From the NCBI RefSeq assembly GCF_020523825.1, contig NZ_JAJALK010000014.1:62001-126000 (forward strand): DNA of 64,000 nucleotides, read 5' to 3'. Positions 1 through 9,195 of the stretch are shown piece by piece; within the stretch, counting starts at the first letter, position 1; every line of letters starts with the position of its first letter. The DNA comes from Methylobacterium brachiatum (GTDB lineage Bacteria; Pseudomonadota; Alphaproteobacteria; Rhizobiales; Beijerinckiaceae). Position numbers and translations under genes: made by a program. The notes beneath the pieces are model-generated. The model was given only the letters and a program-made list of their open reading frames with translations. It had not been told where the DNA came from and searched no databases.

Positions 1-1542
1 CATGCCGACCAGCTCGACCAGCGGCACGTCGGTCTTGCGGGTCTTGTTGAACAGGATCGTGACCCCGCGCACCCAGGTCCACATCAGGATCACGAGGCCG
101 CCGGCCAGGATCAGGGGCACGTAGCCGCCCTCGACCACCTTGATCAGGTTGGAGAGCAGGAACAGGAACTCGACCACGATGAAGGGCAGCATCACCAGGG
201 CGGCGGCCACCGGCGACCAGCCCCACATCCGCCAGATCACCAGGAAGGTCATCGAGGCGGTGAGCAGCATCGTGCCGGTCACCGCGATCCCGTAGGCCGA
301 GGCCAGCGACGAGGATGTCTTGAACAGCACCGCCAGCAGCACGACGCCGATCATCAGCAGCGCGTTGATCTGCGGCAGGTAGATCTGCCCGGCATGCGAT
401 TCGGAGGTGTGGCGGATCTCGAGGCGCGGCAGCAGGCCGAGCTGGATCGCCTGCCGGGACAGGGAGAAGGCGCCGGTGATCACCGCCTGGCTCGCCACTA
501 CGGTGGCCAAAGTCGCCAGCACCACCATCGGCAGAAGGCCCCAGGCCGGGACGAGCTGGAAGAACGGGTCGGCGGTGTCGGGCTTCTCCAGCACCAGGGC
601 GGCCTGGCCGAGATAGTTCAGGGCGAGCGCCGGAAACACGAGGCAGACCCAGGCGACTTGGATCGGCTTGCGGCCGAAATGCCCCAGATCGGCGAACAGG
701 GCCTCGGCGCCGGTCACCGCCAGGAACACCGCGCCCAGGGCCACCAGCGCGCCGGTGCCGTGGCCGAGCAGGTAATGCACCGCGTACCAGGGGTTGGCGG
801 CGCGGAACACCTCCGGGTGCAGGCCGATATGCGGCAGGGCCGCGAGCGCCATGGCCAGGAACCACACGATGGTCATCGGCCCGAAGAAGGCCGCGACCTT
901 GGCGGTGCCGCGGTTCTGCACCAGGAACAGGGCGACGATGATCGTCACCGTGATCGGCAGCACGTAATCGTCCAGCGCCGGGGTGACGAGCTTCAGCCCC
1001 TCCACGGCCGAGAGCACCGAGATCGCCGGGGTGATCACCGCGTCGCCGTAGAACAGCGAGGCGCCGAGCAGGCCGAGCATGAACACGATGCGCGAGCCGC
1101 CGAGCGCCTTCCGGGCCAGCGCCATCAGCGAGAGGATGCCGCCCTCGCCGTTGTTGTCCATGCGCAGCAGGATCAGGACGTATTTGACCGTCACGATCAG
1201 GAACAGCGCCCAGAGGATCAGCGAGACGGTGCCGATCACCTCCTCGGGCAGCAGGATGCCGTCGGTGCGGGCCGGGACCAGCGCCTCGCGGAAGGCGTAG
1301 AGCGGGCTGGTGCCGATATCGCCGTAGACGACGCCGACCGAGCCGACCAGCAGGGTCCAGAAGCCGGCATGGCCGTGGCGGGTCTCGGCCTTCTCGGGGG
1401 CGTCGAGGGCGCCGCCGGGCGCGGGCCCCTGCGCCGGGCCGGTGCCGCCGGTCTCGCCGACCGCCGGGGCGGAATCGGGCGGGGCGTCAGAGGCCGCGGG
1501 CACGGGCTGGGCTGCTACGCCGGGTGCGAAGGTCTGGCTCAT
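1..1542 (-). CDS. kup: Kup-family potassium uptake transporter (3' end cut by window)
   Basis: Inner-membrane proton-coupled K+ uptake protein of the KUP/HAK/KT family. The reverse strand gives 514 codons from the ATG at 1542 that stay open at base 1. About 45 Ala/Pro-rich residues come first. The family signature GSVGVVYGDIGTSPLYA follows and leads into the first of many hydrophobic segments. A further strong match is LFYGDAVITPAISVLSAVEG. Members are usually about 630-660 residues, so roughly the last 120 residues, mainly the cytosolic C-terminal domain, lie outside the window. It stands alone here; the upstream neighbour ispG is on the same strand but about 490 bases away behind a repeat. 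Confidence 0.95.
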   Translation of the reverse strand, partial: MSQTFAPGVAAQPVPAASDAPPDSAPAVGETGGTGPAQGPAPGGALDAPEKAETRHGHAGFWTLLVGSVGVVYGDIGTSPLYAFREALVPARTDGILLPEEVIGTVSLILWALFLIVTVKYVLILLRMDNNGEGGILSLMALARKALGGSRIVFMLGLLGASLFYGDAVITPAISVLSAVEGLKLVTPALDDYVLPITVTIIVALFLVQNRGTAKVAAFFGPMTIVWFLAMALAALPHIGLHPEVFRAANPWYAVHYLLGHGTGALVALGAVFLAVTGAEALFADLGHFGRKPIQVAWVCLVFPALALNYLGQAALVLEKPDTADPFFQLVPAWGLLPMVVLATLATVVASQAVITGAFSLSRQAIQLGLLPRLEIRHTSESHAGQIYLPQINALLMIGVVLLAVLFKTSSSLASAYGIAVTGTMLLTASMTFLVIWRMWGWSPVAAALVMLPFIVVEFLFLLSNLIKVVEGGYVPLILAGGLVILMWTWVRGVTILFNKTRKTDVPLVELVGM

Positions 1543-1856
1543 GCGGGATGTCGGAGGCTCGGGCGTGGCCGGCGTTTCGCGGGTCGGCTCAGGGGCCTGG
1601 TGGGGCCGGGCAGGAGGACGCGAAAACTCCGCCGAACCACGCGGGCCGGCCACCAGGCCGACCACTCACGGGATCGTGCGGCCTTGCTATCACGGCCTCG
1701 GGCGGCCGGGAACCGGGGGCATTGCGAAGATCGGGGTTTGGGTGGACGCGGAGGCGACCGGCTCAGTCGCAGTTTCGGATTTGGTGGGCGTTCGGCAGAA
1801 GCAAGTATCCTTCTTCCTTGGTCTCAGGAAACTCCCACCCTTCAATCACTCACCTT
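1543..1856. other. Intergenic stretch upstream of kup
   Basis: About 310 bases between the kup start and a palindromic repeat. I see no convincing gene. The kup promoter should lie here, but no clear -35/-10 pair stands out in this GC-rich sequence. Confidence 0.4.
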
Positions 1857-1968
1857 GTCATCCCGGGGCCGCGAAGCGGAGCCCGGGATCCAGATACATA
1901 GGTGCAGCAAGATCTTGCGCCGTCAGCGGATCTGGATCCCGGGCTCGCCTGCGGCGCCCCGGGATGAC
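1857..1968. repeat. Family D palindromic repeat (full copy)
   Basis: Two long inverted arms, about 1857-1895 and 1930-1968. The outer ends read GTCATCCCGGGG and CCCCGGGATGAC, and the inner ends read GGATCCAGAT and ATCTGGATCC. About 34 bases separate the arms. The region between kup and ispG is non-coding. Single arms of the same family recur at about 7471 and 9057. It carries no protein gene; such elements are usually non-autonomous or REP-like, and this one may also act as a transcription terminator between the two genes. Confidence 0.8.
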
Positions 1969-2035
1969 GGGGTGATTTATTTCGCTGCCGTTCTTTGATG
2001 TGATCGCCCAGCCGCCCGGCGCGACCTGCGTCGCG

Positions 2036-3370
2036 CTACTCGGCCGCGGTGCGCGTGCCGCCGCCCTGCTGGCCGAATCGGCGCTCGATGTAGTCGATCA
2101 CGACGTTCTCGAAGTCCTTGGCGAGCGTCGCGCCACGCAGGGTCATGGCCTTCTTGCCGTCGATGAACACCGGGGCGGTCGGGGTCTCGCCGGTGCCCGG
2201 CAGGGAGATGCCGATATCGGCGTGCTTCGATTCGCCCGGCCCGTTGACGATGCAGCCCATCACGGCGACGTTCAGGCCCTCGACGCCCGGATAGGTCTTC
2301 TTCCATTCCGGCATGGAGGTGACGATCCAGTTCTGGATGTCCCGGGCCAGCTCCTGGAAGGTGGTCGAGGTGGTGCGCCCGCAACCGGGGCAGGCCGCGA
2401 CCATCGGCACGAAGGTGCGGAAGCCCATGGTCTGCAGGAGCTCCTGGCTCGCCTTGACCTCGACGCTCCGGTCGCCGCCCGGCTCGGGGGTCAGCGAGTA
2501 GCGGATCGTGTCGCCGATCCCTTCCTGCAGCAGCACGCCGATCGCCGCCGAGGCGGCCACCAGGCCCTTCGAGCCCATGCCGGCCTCGGTCAAGCCGAGA
2601 TGGATCGCGTAATCCGAGCGGCGGGCGACCTCGCGGTAGACCGCGATCAGGTCCTGCACCGCCGAGACCTTGGCCGACAGGATGATCTTGTTCTGCGGCA
2701 GGCCCAGCGCCACCGCCCGGTCGGCCGAGCCGATCGCCGAGCGCACCATCGCCTCGCGCATCACCGCGCGGGCATCGATCGGCCGCGGCAGCTTGGCGTT
2801 CTCGTCCATCAGGTGGGTGAGCAGCTCGCCGTCGAGCGAGCCCCAATTGGCGCCGATCCGCACGGTCTTCCCGTACTTGATCGCCTGCTCGATGATCGAG
2901 GAGAACTGGGTGTCCTTCTTCTCCTTGAACCCGACATTGCCGGGATTGATCCGGTACTTCGCCAGGGCCTCGGCGCAGGCCGGATGGTCGGCGAGCAGCT
3001 TGTGGCCGATATAGTGGAAGTCGCCGACCAGCGGCACGTGCACGCCGATCCGGTCCAGGCGCTCGCGGATCTTCGGCACCGCGGCCGCGGCCTCGTCCCG
3101 GTCGACCGTGATGCGGACCAGCTCCGAGCCGACCCGGGCGAGCTGGGCGACCTGCGCCACCGTCGCGTCGATGTCGGCGGTGTCGGTGTTGGTCATCGAC
3201 TGCACGACGATCGGGGCGCCGCCGCCGACCGTGACCGCGCCTTCACCCTCGCCGACCGTAACGCCCACGGTGCGGTGGCGTGGCGTGGGGCCGGCGATCT
3301 CCGGACCACCGCTGGTCAGCAGGGACTCGGGGGCGGGATTCTCGGAGCGGATGGCTTCCATGACTTCCAT
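2036..3370 (-). CDS. ispG: 4-hydroxy-3-methylbut-2-enyl diphosphate synthase (flavodoxin)
   Basis: Iron-sulfur enzyme of the MEP (non-mevalonate) isoprenoid pathway; it turns MEcPP into HMBPP in the cytosol. The 444-residue product has the N-terminal TIM-barrel part (VQSMTNTDTAD, RITVDRDEAA) and the C-terminal cluster-binding part with CPGCGRT near residue 330 and MGCIVNGPGE near 374. These supply the three cysteines and the glutamate that hold the 4Fe-4S cluster. The ATG at 3370 is preceded by GAAGG at a usable distance; an in-frame ATG nine bases later is an alternative. It appears to be a single-gene unit. Identification is secure. Confidence 0.97.
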   Translation of the reverse strand: MEVMEAIRSENPAPESLLTSGGPEIAGPTPRHRTVGVTVGEGEGAVTVGGGAPIVVQSMTNTDTADIDATVAQVAQLARVGSELVRITVDRDEAAAAVPKIRERLDRIGVHVPLVGDFHYIGHKLLADHPACAEALAKYRINPGNVGFKEKKDTQFSSIIEQAIKYGKTVRIGANWGSLDGELLTHLMDENAKLPRPIDARAVMREAMVRSAIGSADRAVALGLPQNKIILSAKVSAVQDLIAVYREVARRSDYAIHLGLTEAGMGSKGLVAASAAIGVLLQEGIGDTIRYSLTPEPGGDRSVEVKASQELLQTMGFRTFVPMVAACPGCGRTTSTTFQELARDIQNWIVTSMPEWKKTYPGVEGLNVAVMGCIVNGPGESKHADIGISLPGTGETPTAPVFIDGKKAMTLRGATLAKDFENVVIDYIERRFGQQGGGTRTAAE

Positions 3371-3715
3371 CGTGGACCTTCGCGGGCGCGCTTTGCGGAA
3401 GCGCCGGAGCCTTTCGAGGCCGGCCGGGCGTTTCGCGGCGCGCGCCTCGCCGGAGCTTCGGGGCTGCGGGCCGACCGCACTTAGCTGCGGACGACGCCGC
3501 GCAGCGTCAAGCCGACGCCACGCATGACAGCATCGCGGCTGTCATGTCGTATCTGGCCGCGGATGTCGAGTTTGCCGAGGGCGCGACATCGGTTTTCGTT
3601 CGCCCTGTTGCCGAATCGCGCGGTCCGGCCGGGTCTCGGACCGGCGGGCGGCCCCGGCGCGGTTGATGTTGCAGTGCAGCATCCCATTTACGGGATCCTG
3701 TTCCTGGAGGCCGAC
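3371..3715. other. Intergenic region between divergent ispG and patatin genes
   Basis: About 345 bases separate the two divergent genes, so both promoters should be here. The only clear structure is a 22-base palindrome at 3524-3545, listed separately. I see no convincing small gene. Confidence 0.4.
3524..3545. promoter_or_regulatory. 22-base palindrome, possible operator or hairpin
   Basis: ATGACAGC and GCTGTCAT form perfect 8-base inverted arms around the six bases ATCGCG. It lies in the divergent region between ispG and the patatin-like gene, about 170 bases upstream of the latter's start. The symmetry is seen directly; a regulator-binding role is inference. Confidence 0.35.
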
Positions 3716-4843
3716 ATGAGCGAGCACCCCCACGGCGGTGAGCCGCACAACCCGGCGACCGCCGTCCCCGAAATTCCGGTCTCGGATGGGATCGAGCCCT
3801 TGGCGGTGCAGCCGGCCCACCAGCTCCTCGCCGGCCCCCGCGCCGAGAAGCCGGTGGCTTTGGCCCTGCAGGGCGGCGGCGCGCACGGGGCCTTCACCTG
3901 GGGCGTGCTCGACGCGCTGATCGAGGACGGGCGCCTGGCCTTCGAGGCGGTGACCGGAGCGAGCGCCGGGGCGATGAACGGCGTCGTGATGGTCGACGGC
4001 TGGCTGAAGGGCGGGCCGGACGGCGCCCGGGAGGGGCTGGAGCGGTTCTGGCGCGAGGTCAGCCTCGACGGCGATCTCGGGCCGACGCAGCGCAACTTCG
4101 TCAGCGGGTTGTTCAACCTGTGGAAGGGCAACCCGGTGGCCGAATTCTGGGCCAAGATGCTCTCGCCCAGCCCCTACGTGTCGAACCCGCTCAACATCAA
4201 CCCGCTGCGCAAGGCGCTGGCCGAGCAGATCGATTTCGAGCGCCTGCGCGAGGCCGAGACCGCGGGCCTGTTCGTCTCGGCGACCAATGTCTGGACCGGC
4301 AAGCTCGCGGTGTTCGAGCGCGAGCGCCTGACCGTCGATCACCTGATGGCCTCGGCCTGCCTGCCGACGGTGTTCCAGGCCGTGGAAATCGACGGGGTGC
4401 CCTATTGGGACGGCGGCTATCTCGGCAACCCGCCGCTCTACCCGCTGCACCGGGCCGCCCAGACGCGCGACATCGTGCTGGTCCAGATCAACCCGGTCGA
4501 GCGGCGCGAGACCCCGCGCACGGAGAGCGAGATCCGCGACCGGCTCAACGAGATCACCTTCAACGCCAACCTGATGCGGGAATTGCGGGCGATCGACTTC
4601 ATCGACGGCCTGATCGAGGACGGCACCCTCGGTCAGGGGGGCTACCGCCGGGTCCTGGTGCACCGCATCGACGGGACCGACGCGCTGGAGGATTACAACG
4701 CCGCCTCCAAGCTCGACGCGCGCTGGACCGTGTTCAAGCGCCTGCGGGACAAGGGCCGCGCGGCCGCGCAGGCCTGGCTCGCCGAGACCTACGGGACGAT
4801 CGGCCAGGCCTGTACGCTCAATCTGCGGGATGCGTATCAGTAA
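3716..4843 (+). CDS. Patatin-like phospholipase family protein
   Basis: Predicted Ser/Asp-dyad lipid acyl hydrolase (patatin/RssA superfamily), 375 residues. The oxyanion-hole motif GGGAHG is at about 53-58, the nucleophile elbow GASAG at 81-85 (Ser83), and the DGG motif with the catalytic Asp at about 232. All dyad elements are intact. I chose the ATG at 3716 because GGAGG lies seven bases upstream; the reading frame is open further upstream, but the extra residues look non-native. There is no signal peptide, so it is probably cytosolic or peripherally membrane-bound. The first 45 residues are a Pro-rich linker. The lipid substrate cannot be read from sequence. Confidence 0.9.
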   Translation: MSEHPHGGEPHNPATAVPEIPVSDGIEPLAVQPAHQLLAGPRAEKPVALALQGGGAHGAFTWGVLDALIEDGRLAFEAVTGASAGAMNGVVMVDGWLKGGPDGAREGLERFWREVSLDGDLGPTQRNFVSGLFNLWKGNPVAEFWAKMLSPSPYVSNPLNINPLRKALAEQIDFERLREAETAGLFVSATNVWTGKLAVFERERLTVDHLMASACLPTVFQAVEIDGVPYWDGGYLGNPPLYPLHRAAQTRDIVLVQINPVERRETPRTESEIRDRLNEITFNANLMRELRAIDFIDGLIEDGTLGQGGYRRVLVHRIDGTDALEDYNAASKLDARWTVFKRLRDKGRAAAQAWLAETYGTIGQACTLNLRDAYQ

Positions 4844-5082
4844 AAATCCGTATCTCCGGCGCTGGGATCGAGTTTTGTCAGGTGTCGGTGCGGTCGATTT
4901 GAGGGCCGGTGTTCAATAAGTGCTGTATATTCGCGTCATATGGCGCTTAATTGCCCGTCTGATTTGCGGCCATAAAGCAGAAATTCCCGGGCGTAAGATA
5001 TCTTTCATGGAGCTGCGCTAGCTCGGACCTTTCACCGAAGACCGACAGGGCGCGGTGATTCTTGTTCCTGGGAGGACGGGCC

Positions 5083-6774
5083 GTGGGATTTCGTCTGATC
5101 GACCTCAAGACCGGCGTGAAGATCGCGCTGATCATGGCCCTGATGCTGGCGATCACCGCCGGCGCCTCGGCGATCTCGCTGCGCAACATCGGGTTGATCG
5201 AGGACGCCGAGGCCTGGACCGTCCATACCCACGAGGTGCTGGCGGAGGTCGAGCGGACGGTCGTGGCGATGATCGACCGGGAGACCGCCCTGCGCGGCTA
5301 CCTGATCTCCGCCGATCCGCGCTTCCTCGAGCCCGAGGAGGCCGGGCGGAGGGCTTTCGCGGCGTCCTGGGAGGCGGCGCGCAAGCTCACGGCCAACAAC
5401 CCCACCCAGCCCGCGCGCCTCATGGAGCTGAAGGCGCTGGTCGAGCGCTGGAGCGCCGAGGTGGCGGACCGCGAGCTTGCCCTGATGAAGGATCCGGCGA
5501 CCCGGGAGGAAGCGCGGCGCCTCGAAGGCTCGGGGGTCGGCAAGGCGGTGATGGACGCCGTGCGCGCGAAGGCGGCCGAGATCGCGCAGGTCGAGCAGGA
5601 CCTGCTGAAGGTGCGCAGCGCCGCCTCGGCGACCGCCATCGCGTCGTCGCGGGCGGCCAACCTGATCGGCCTCGGCCTGATCGTCGTCACCGCCCTGGTC
5701 GGGTCGCTGGCCCTGCATAAGGGCATCGGCAAGCCGATCCACCAGATGACCCAGGCCATGACCCGGCTCGCCGCCAACGACCTCTCCACCGAGATCCCGG
5801 CGGTCGGGCGCCGCGACGAGATCGGCGCCATGGCGAGGGCCGTGCAGGTCTTCCGGGACGGACTCGCCCGCGCCAAGGCCCTGGAAGAGGAGGCCGCCCA
5901 GACCCAGGCCCGGCTCGAGGCGCAGCGCAAGGCGGCGATGCGCGAGATGGCCGCCTCCTTCGAGAGCGCGGTCGGCGGCATCGTGCGCGCCGTCACCACG
6001 GCCGCGACGAATCTGAAATCCACCGCCGAGACCATGAGCGCCGCGGCCACGGAGACCGCCGCCCAGTCGACCACGGTGGCGTCGGCGGCCGAGGAGGCGG
6101 CCTCGAACGTCAACACCGTGGCGGCGGCGGCCGAGGAACTCGGCGTCTCGGTCAACGAGATCGGCCGCCAGGTCCAGGCCTCGGCCGACCTCGCCGACGC
6201 CGCCGTGACCGAGGCCGGGAAATCCGCGGAGCTGGTGCGCAGCCTGCGCGACCGTGCCGCCAAGATCGGCGCCGTGGTCGACCTGATCAGCGGCATCGCC
6301 TCGCAGACCAACCTGCTGGCCCTCAACGCGACCATCGAGGCGGCGCGGGCCGGCGAGGCCGGTCGCGGCTTCGCGGTGGTCGCCACCGAGGTCAAGGAAC
6401 TGGCCGGACAGACCGCCAAGGCCACCGACGAGATCGCCCGGCAGATCGGCGAGATCCAGTCCTGGACCGGGGAGACCGTGGAGGCGATCGGCGTCATCGT
6501 CGGCCGCATCACCGAGATGAGCGGGCTGTCCACCGGGATCGCCGCGGCGATCGAGGAGCAGGGCTCGGCCACCCAGGAGATCGTCCGGAACGTCGGGCAG
6601 GCGGCGTTCGGGGCCGGCGAGGTCACGGCCAACATCGCCGGGGTCGCCAGCGCCGCCGAGGGGGCCGGGGCCGCAGCCACCCAGGTGCTCGGCTCGGCCT
6701 CCGAGCTCTCGGTCCAGGCCGAGCGGCTCGACGTGGAGGTCCACCGCTTCCTCGACACGGTGCGGGCCGCCTAG
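5083..6774 (+). CDS. Methyl-accepting chemotaxis protein with CHASE3-like sensor
   Basis: Transmembrane chemoreceptor of 563 residues. A first membrane helix near residues 12-32 is followed by a periplasmic helical domain with the CHASE3-like motif TALRGYLISADPRFLEP, a second helix near 190-210 (LIGLGLIVVTALVGSLAL), a HAMP segment (KPIHQMTQAMTRLAANDLS), and the signalling domain. The hairpin tip is the alphaproteobacterial form QTNLLALNATIEAARAGEAG. The GTG at 5083 is chosen because GGGAGGA lies six bases upstream; a TTG 21 bases earlier is a weaker option. The ligand is unknown. It is a lone gene with an AT-richer leader (about 4900-5000). Confidence 0.93.
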   Translation: MGFRLIDLKTGVKIALIMALMLAITAGASAISLRNIGLIEDAEAWTVHTHEVLAEVERTVVAMIDRETALRGYLISADPRFLEPEEAGRRAFAASWEAARKLTANNPTQPARLMELKALVERWSAEVADRELALMKDPATREEARRLEGSGVGKAVMDAVRAKAAEIAQVEQDLLKVRSAASATAIASSRAANLIGLGLIVVTALVGSLALHKGIGKPIHQMTQAMTRLAANDLSTEIPAVGRRDEIGAMARAVQVFRDGLARAKALEEEAAQTQARLEAQRKAAMREMAASFESAVGGIVRAVTTAATNLKSTAETMSAAATETAAQSTTVASAAEEAASNVNTVAAAAEELGVSVNEIGRQVQASADLADAAVTEAGKSAELVRSLRDRAAKIGAVVDLISGIASQTNLLALNATIEAARAGEAGRGFAVVATEVKELAGQTAKATDEIARQIGEIQSWTGETVEAIGVIVGRITEMSGLSTGIAAAIEEQGSATQEIVRNVGQAAFGAGEVTANIAGVASAAEGAGAAATQVLGSASELSVQAERLDVEVHRFLDTVRAA

Positions 6775-6781
6775 GCGAAGC

Positions 6782-6830
6782 GCGGGGCTCCGAACCCCGC
6801 CGAAGGGCCGCGGGCGCTTCGGGATCCCGG
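6782..6830. repeat. Family E GC-rich palindromic repeat / likely terminator
   Basis: Nested inverted repeats (CGGGGCTCCGAACCCCG, then GAAGGGCC...CTTCGGGATCCC) directly after the chemoreceptor stop. The same word pattern occurs at about 20246 and 47578. Position and structure suit a transcription terminator, although no T-run follows. Confidence 0.55.
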
Positions 6831-6902
6831 TGCTGGGATCTTCCGCGGCGCGCCCTAGATCCTGCTCGGGCGTGCCAGCGCCCGTGACCCTGCGAGGCCG
6901 CC

Positions 6903-7466
6903 ATGACGTTGTTGCGCCGCGAGGCCCTGATCCTGCTCGGTGCCGGGCTCGGTGCCGGGATTGCCGGCGCGGCCCGCGCCGCCTCCGGGCGGGCGACCGA
7001 CTTCGCCTTCGAGCATCCGGAGGGCGGCGCGATGCCGCTCTCGGCCTATGCCGGCCGGCCGATCCTCGTGGTCAACACCGCCACCGCCTGCGGCTATGCC
7101 GGGCAGCTCGCCGGGCTGCAGACCCTGTGGACCCGCTTCGGCGACCGGGGCCTCACGGTGATCGGCGTGCCGTCACCGGATTTCGGCAACCAGGAACCGC
7201 TCGACGGGCCGGCCATCGCGGAGGCCGCGCGGAAGAACCACGGCGTGACCTTCCCGCTGACCGCCAAGACCCGGGTGAAGATGCCGGGCGCTCATCCGTT
7301 CTACCAATGGGCGGCGTCGGAGCGGCCGGGCGAGACGCCGCGCTGGAACTTCCACAAGTACCTGATCGCCCGGGACGGCTCGCTGGCCGCCGCCTTCGCC
7401 ACGCAGGTCGAGCCCACCGATCCCCGGATGGTCTCAGGCATCGCCGCCACCCTCGATCAGGCCTGA
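6903..7466 (+). CDS. Glutathione peroxidase-like protein, exported
   Basis: Thiol peroxidase of the glutathione peroxidase family, 187 residues. The N-terminus (LLRREALILLGAGLGAG) looks like a twin-arginine or lipoprotein-free Sec leader ending near AARA at 23-26, so an envelope location is likely. The peroxidatic Cys is Cys63 in NTATACGY, and the conserved WNFHKYLI segment is present near the C-terminus. This is the cysteine, not selenocysteine, form, which in bacteria usually works with thioredoxin. It lies between the chemoreceptor and an ECF sigma gene, which fits an oxidative-stress role but does not prove co-regulation. Confidence 0.88.
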   Translation: MTLLRREALILLGAGLGAGIAGAARAASGRATDFAFEHPEGGAMPLSAYAGRPILVVNTATACGYAGQLAGLQTLWTRFGDRGLTVIGVPSPDFGNQEPLDGPAIAEAARKNHGVTFPLTAKTRVKMPGAHPFYQWAASERPGETPRWNFHKYLIARDGSLAAAFATQVEPTDPRMVSGIAATLDQA

Positions 7467-7470
7467 CCGG

Positions 7471-7501
7471 GTCCCGCGGCCGCAAAGCGGAGGCCCGGGA
7501 T
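7471..7501. repeat. Family D single arm
   Basis: The sequence GTCCCGCGGCCGCAAAGC, followed by GGAGGCCCGGGAT, resembles the left arm of the family D repeat at 1857. No matching right arm follows, so this is a solo or decayed copy just after the peroxidase stop. Confidence 0.5.
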
Positions 7502-7531
7502 TAAACGCCCGGCCTGCCGCGTTCACACCCT

Positions 7532-8155
7532 ATGGCATCAGACAAGCACAAGCATCCGGACATCGTCGATCTGCTGGTGCCCCTGAGGCGCTATGCCCGC
7601 TCGCTCACCCGCGACGCGCTGCGGGCGGACGACCTGGTGCACGATACCCTGGTGCGCGCCCTGGAGATGCAGGGATCCCTGCGCCCGAACACCAACCTGC
7701 GCACCTGGATGATGACGGTGCTGCACAACGCCTTCATCGACGAGCAGCGCCGCCGCCAGGTCGAGGCGCGGCACGCCGACGCGCTGGTGCGGATGAGCGA
7801 GGACATGGCGCCCCCCGCCCAGGAGGGCCGGGTGCGCCTCGCCCAGATCCGGCAGGCCTTCCTGACCCTGCCGGAGGAGCAGCGCGCCGCGCTCCACCTC
7901 GTGACACTCGAAGGCATGGCCTATGCCGACGCCGCCGCGGTGCTCGGCATCCCGATCGGCACGCTGATGTCCCGCCTCGGCCGCGGCCGGGCGGCGCTCC
8001 GGGCCTTCGAGGAGGGCAGCCGGGCCAAGACCGAGGCCGAGACCGAGGCGAGCCGGCCCGATGCGCGGCGCGGCACCTTCACCGGCCTGCGCCTCGTCAC
8101 CTCCGACGAGTCGCGGGACCGGCCGCCCCTGAAACGCGCCGCGGGTGATGCCTGA
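7532..8155 (+). CDS. ECF-type RNA polymerase sigma factor
   Basis: Alternative sigma factor of 207 residues. Region 2 is visible at about 15-85 (DDLVHDTLVRAL, LRTWMMTVLHNAFIDEQRRR) and region 4 at about 110-160 (LPEEQRAALHLVTLEGMAYADAA, then the GIPIGTLMSRLGRGRAALR helix-turn-helix). A charged tail of about 40 residues follows. The next gene, 102 bases downstream on the same strand, is a putative membrane anti-sigma factor, the usual partner. No Shine-Dalgarno sequence is obvious before the ATG. Target promoters and inducing signal cannot be read from this window. Confidence 0.92.
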   Translation: MASDKHKHPDIVDLLVPLRRYARSLTRDALRADDLVHDTLVRALEMQGSLRPNTNLRTWMMTVLHNAFIDEQRRRQVEARHADALVRMSEDMAPPAQEGRVRLAQIRQAFLTLPEEQRAALHLVTLEGMAYADAAAVLGIPIGTLMSRLGRGRAALRAFEEGSRAKTEAETEASRPDARRGTFTGLRLVTSDESRDRPPLKRAAGDA

Positions 8156-8257
8156 GGCATCGGGCCCGCACGAGGCCGGCATCGCAGAGCCGGCACCTAT
8201 GACGATGACGACCGGCGGATCCGCCCCGGCGGCACGCTGGAACCGAGGACTTCACCG

Positions 8258-9022
8258 ATGATGGATCCGATCACAGACGACGATCTCATCGCTTTCGTCG
8301 ACGGGCAGATCGACCCGATGCGCCGTCTCGACGTCGAGGCGCATCTGGCCGCCCATCCCGGGGCCGCCGCCCAGGTGATGGCCGACCTGCACGATCGCGA
8401 CGCGCTCCGGGCCGCCTTCGGGCGCCTGCCCGGGCCGGGACCCGACCGCAACGTCGTCCTGGCGCGCCGCTTCGACCGCAACCTGCGCTGGCACCGGGTC
8501 GCCTCGCGGCTCAAGCGCGCCGCCGCCATCGCGGTGCTGGTCGGCGCGGGCTGGCTCGCCCATGACGAGATCGGTCGCTTCGGCGTGCCCGACACCCTGG
8601 CGGCGACCCCTGATCCGGCGCTGATCGCCGATGCCCGCCAGGCCCGCGCCGTGGCCCAGTTGCGCAAGAGCATCGCCAACCAGGGCGACCATCCGGCCTA
8701 CGACCGGGCCCGCCTCCAATCGGTCACCGGCATCGACCTGCCGCCGCTGCCGGCCGGCTGGCAGGTGCGCGACATCCAGATCTTCCCCGGCCGCCACGGT
8801 ACCGGCATCGAGATCGCTTTCGAGGCCGGCACCTTCGGTGAGGCCTCGCTGTTCGCGACCCGGGGCCTGCGCGGCGGTCCGGCCGCCCTCACGGGCTCGG
8901 ATGACGGCGCCCTCCTGTCCTGGAACGCCGGCGACACCGCCTACGCGCTGAGCGGCCCGCAGGACGACGCCGTGCTGCGTCAGGCCGCCGGCCTGCTCGG
9001 GGCCGACGCGGCCGCGCGCTGA
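8258..9022 (+). CDS. Putative transmembrane anti-sigma factor
   Basis: Predicted inner-membrane protein of 254 residues that probably holds the adjacent ECF sigma factor. The N-terminal ~80 residues (ITDDDLIAFVDGQIDP, LDVEAHLAAHP) match the anti-sigma domain fold that begins with a short acidic helix. A single hydrophobic segment near 88-103 (AAAIAVLVGAGWLAHDE) follows, and the C-terminal ~150 residues would be periplasmic. The zinc HxxxCxxC motif of ZAS anti-sigmas is absent, as in many ChrR-unlike members. GAGGA lies upstream of the ATG. The role is inferred from gene order and topology. Confidence 0.8.
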   Translation: MMDPITDDDLIAFVDGQIDPMRRLDVEAHLAAHPGAAAQVMADLHDRDALRAAFGRLPGPGPDRNVVLARRFDRNLRWHRVASRLKRAAAIAVLVGAGWLAHDEIGRFGVPDTLAATPDPALIADARQARAVAQLRKSIANQGDHPAYDRARLQSVTGIDLPPLPAGWQVRDIQIFPGRHGTGIEIAFEAGTFGEASLFATRGLRGGPAALTGSDDGALLSWNAGDTAYALSGPQDDAVLRQAAGLLGADAAAR

Positions 9023-9056
9023 GCGATTCGCGCGGGGACGCTTGAGCATCGGCCGT

Positions 9057-9093
9057 GTCATTCCGGGGCGCCGTAGGCGAGCCCGGCATGACG
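9057..9093. repeat. Family D single arm
   Basis: A 37-base stretch beginning GTCATTCCGGGG and ending GCCCGGCATGACGG. It matches the right arm of the family D repeat at 1930-1968 and keeps inverted ends itself. It lies between the anti-sigma gene and cdd. Confidence 0.5.
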
Positions 9094-9195
9094 GGGTTGG
9101 GCTGTCGACGCCTGTGAGCCGGCGCGTCCCACCGGAAGACCTGCCCGCGCACCCGGCCCTCGACAGGGCGCCCCGCCGGGTGCCAAAGATCGGCC

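Noticed and set aside
394..1998. Long plus-strand open frame opposite kup
   Set aside because: It is antisense to kup with an Arg/Gln/His-rich composition typical of shadow frames in GC-rich DNA.
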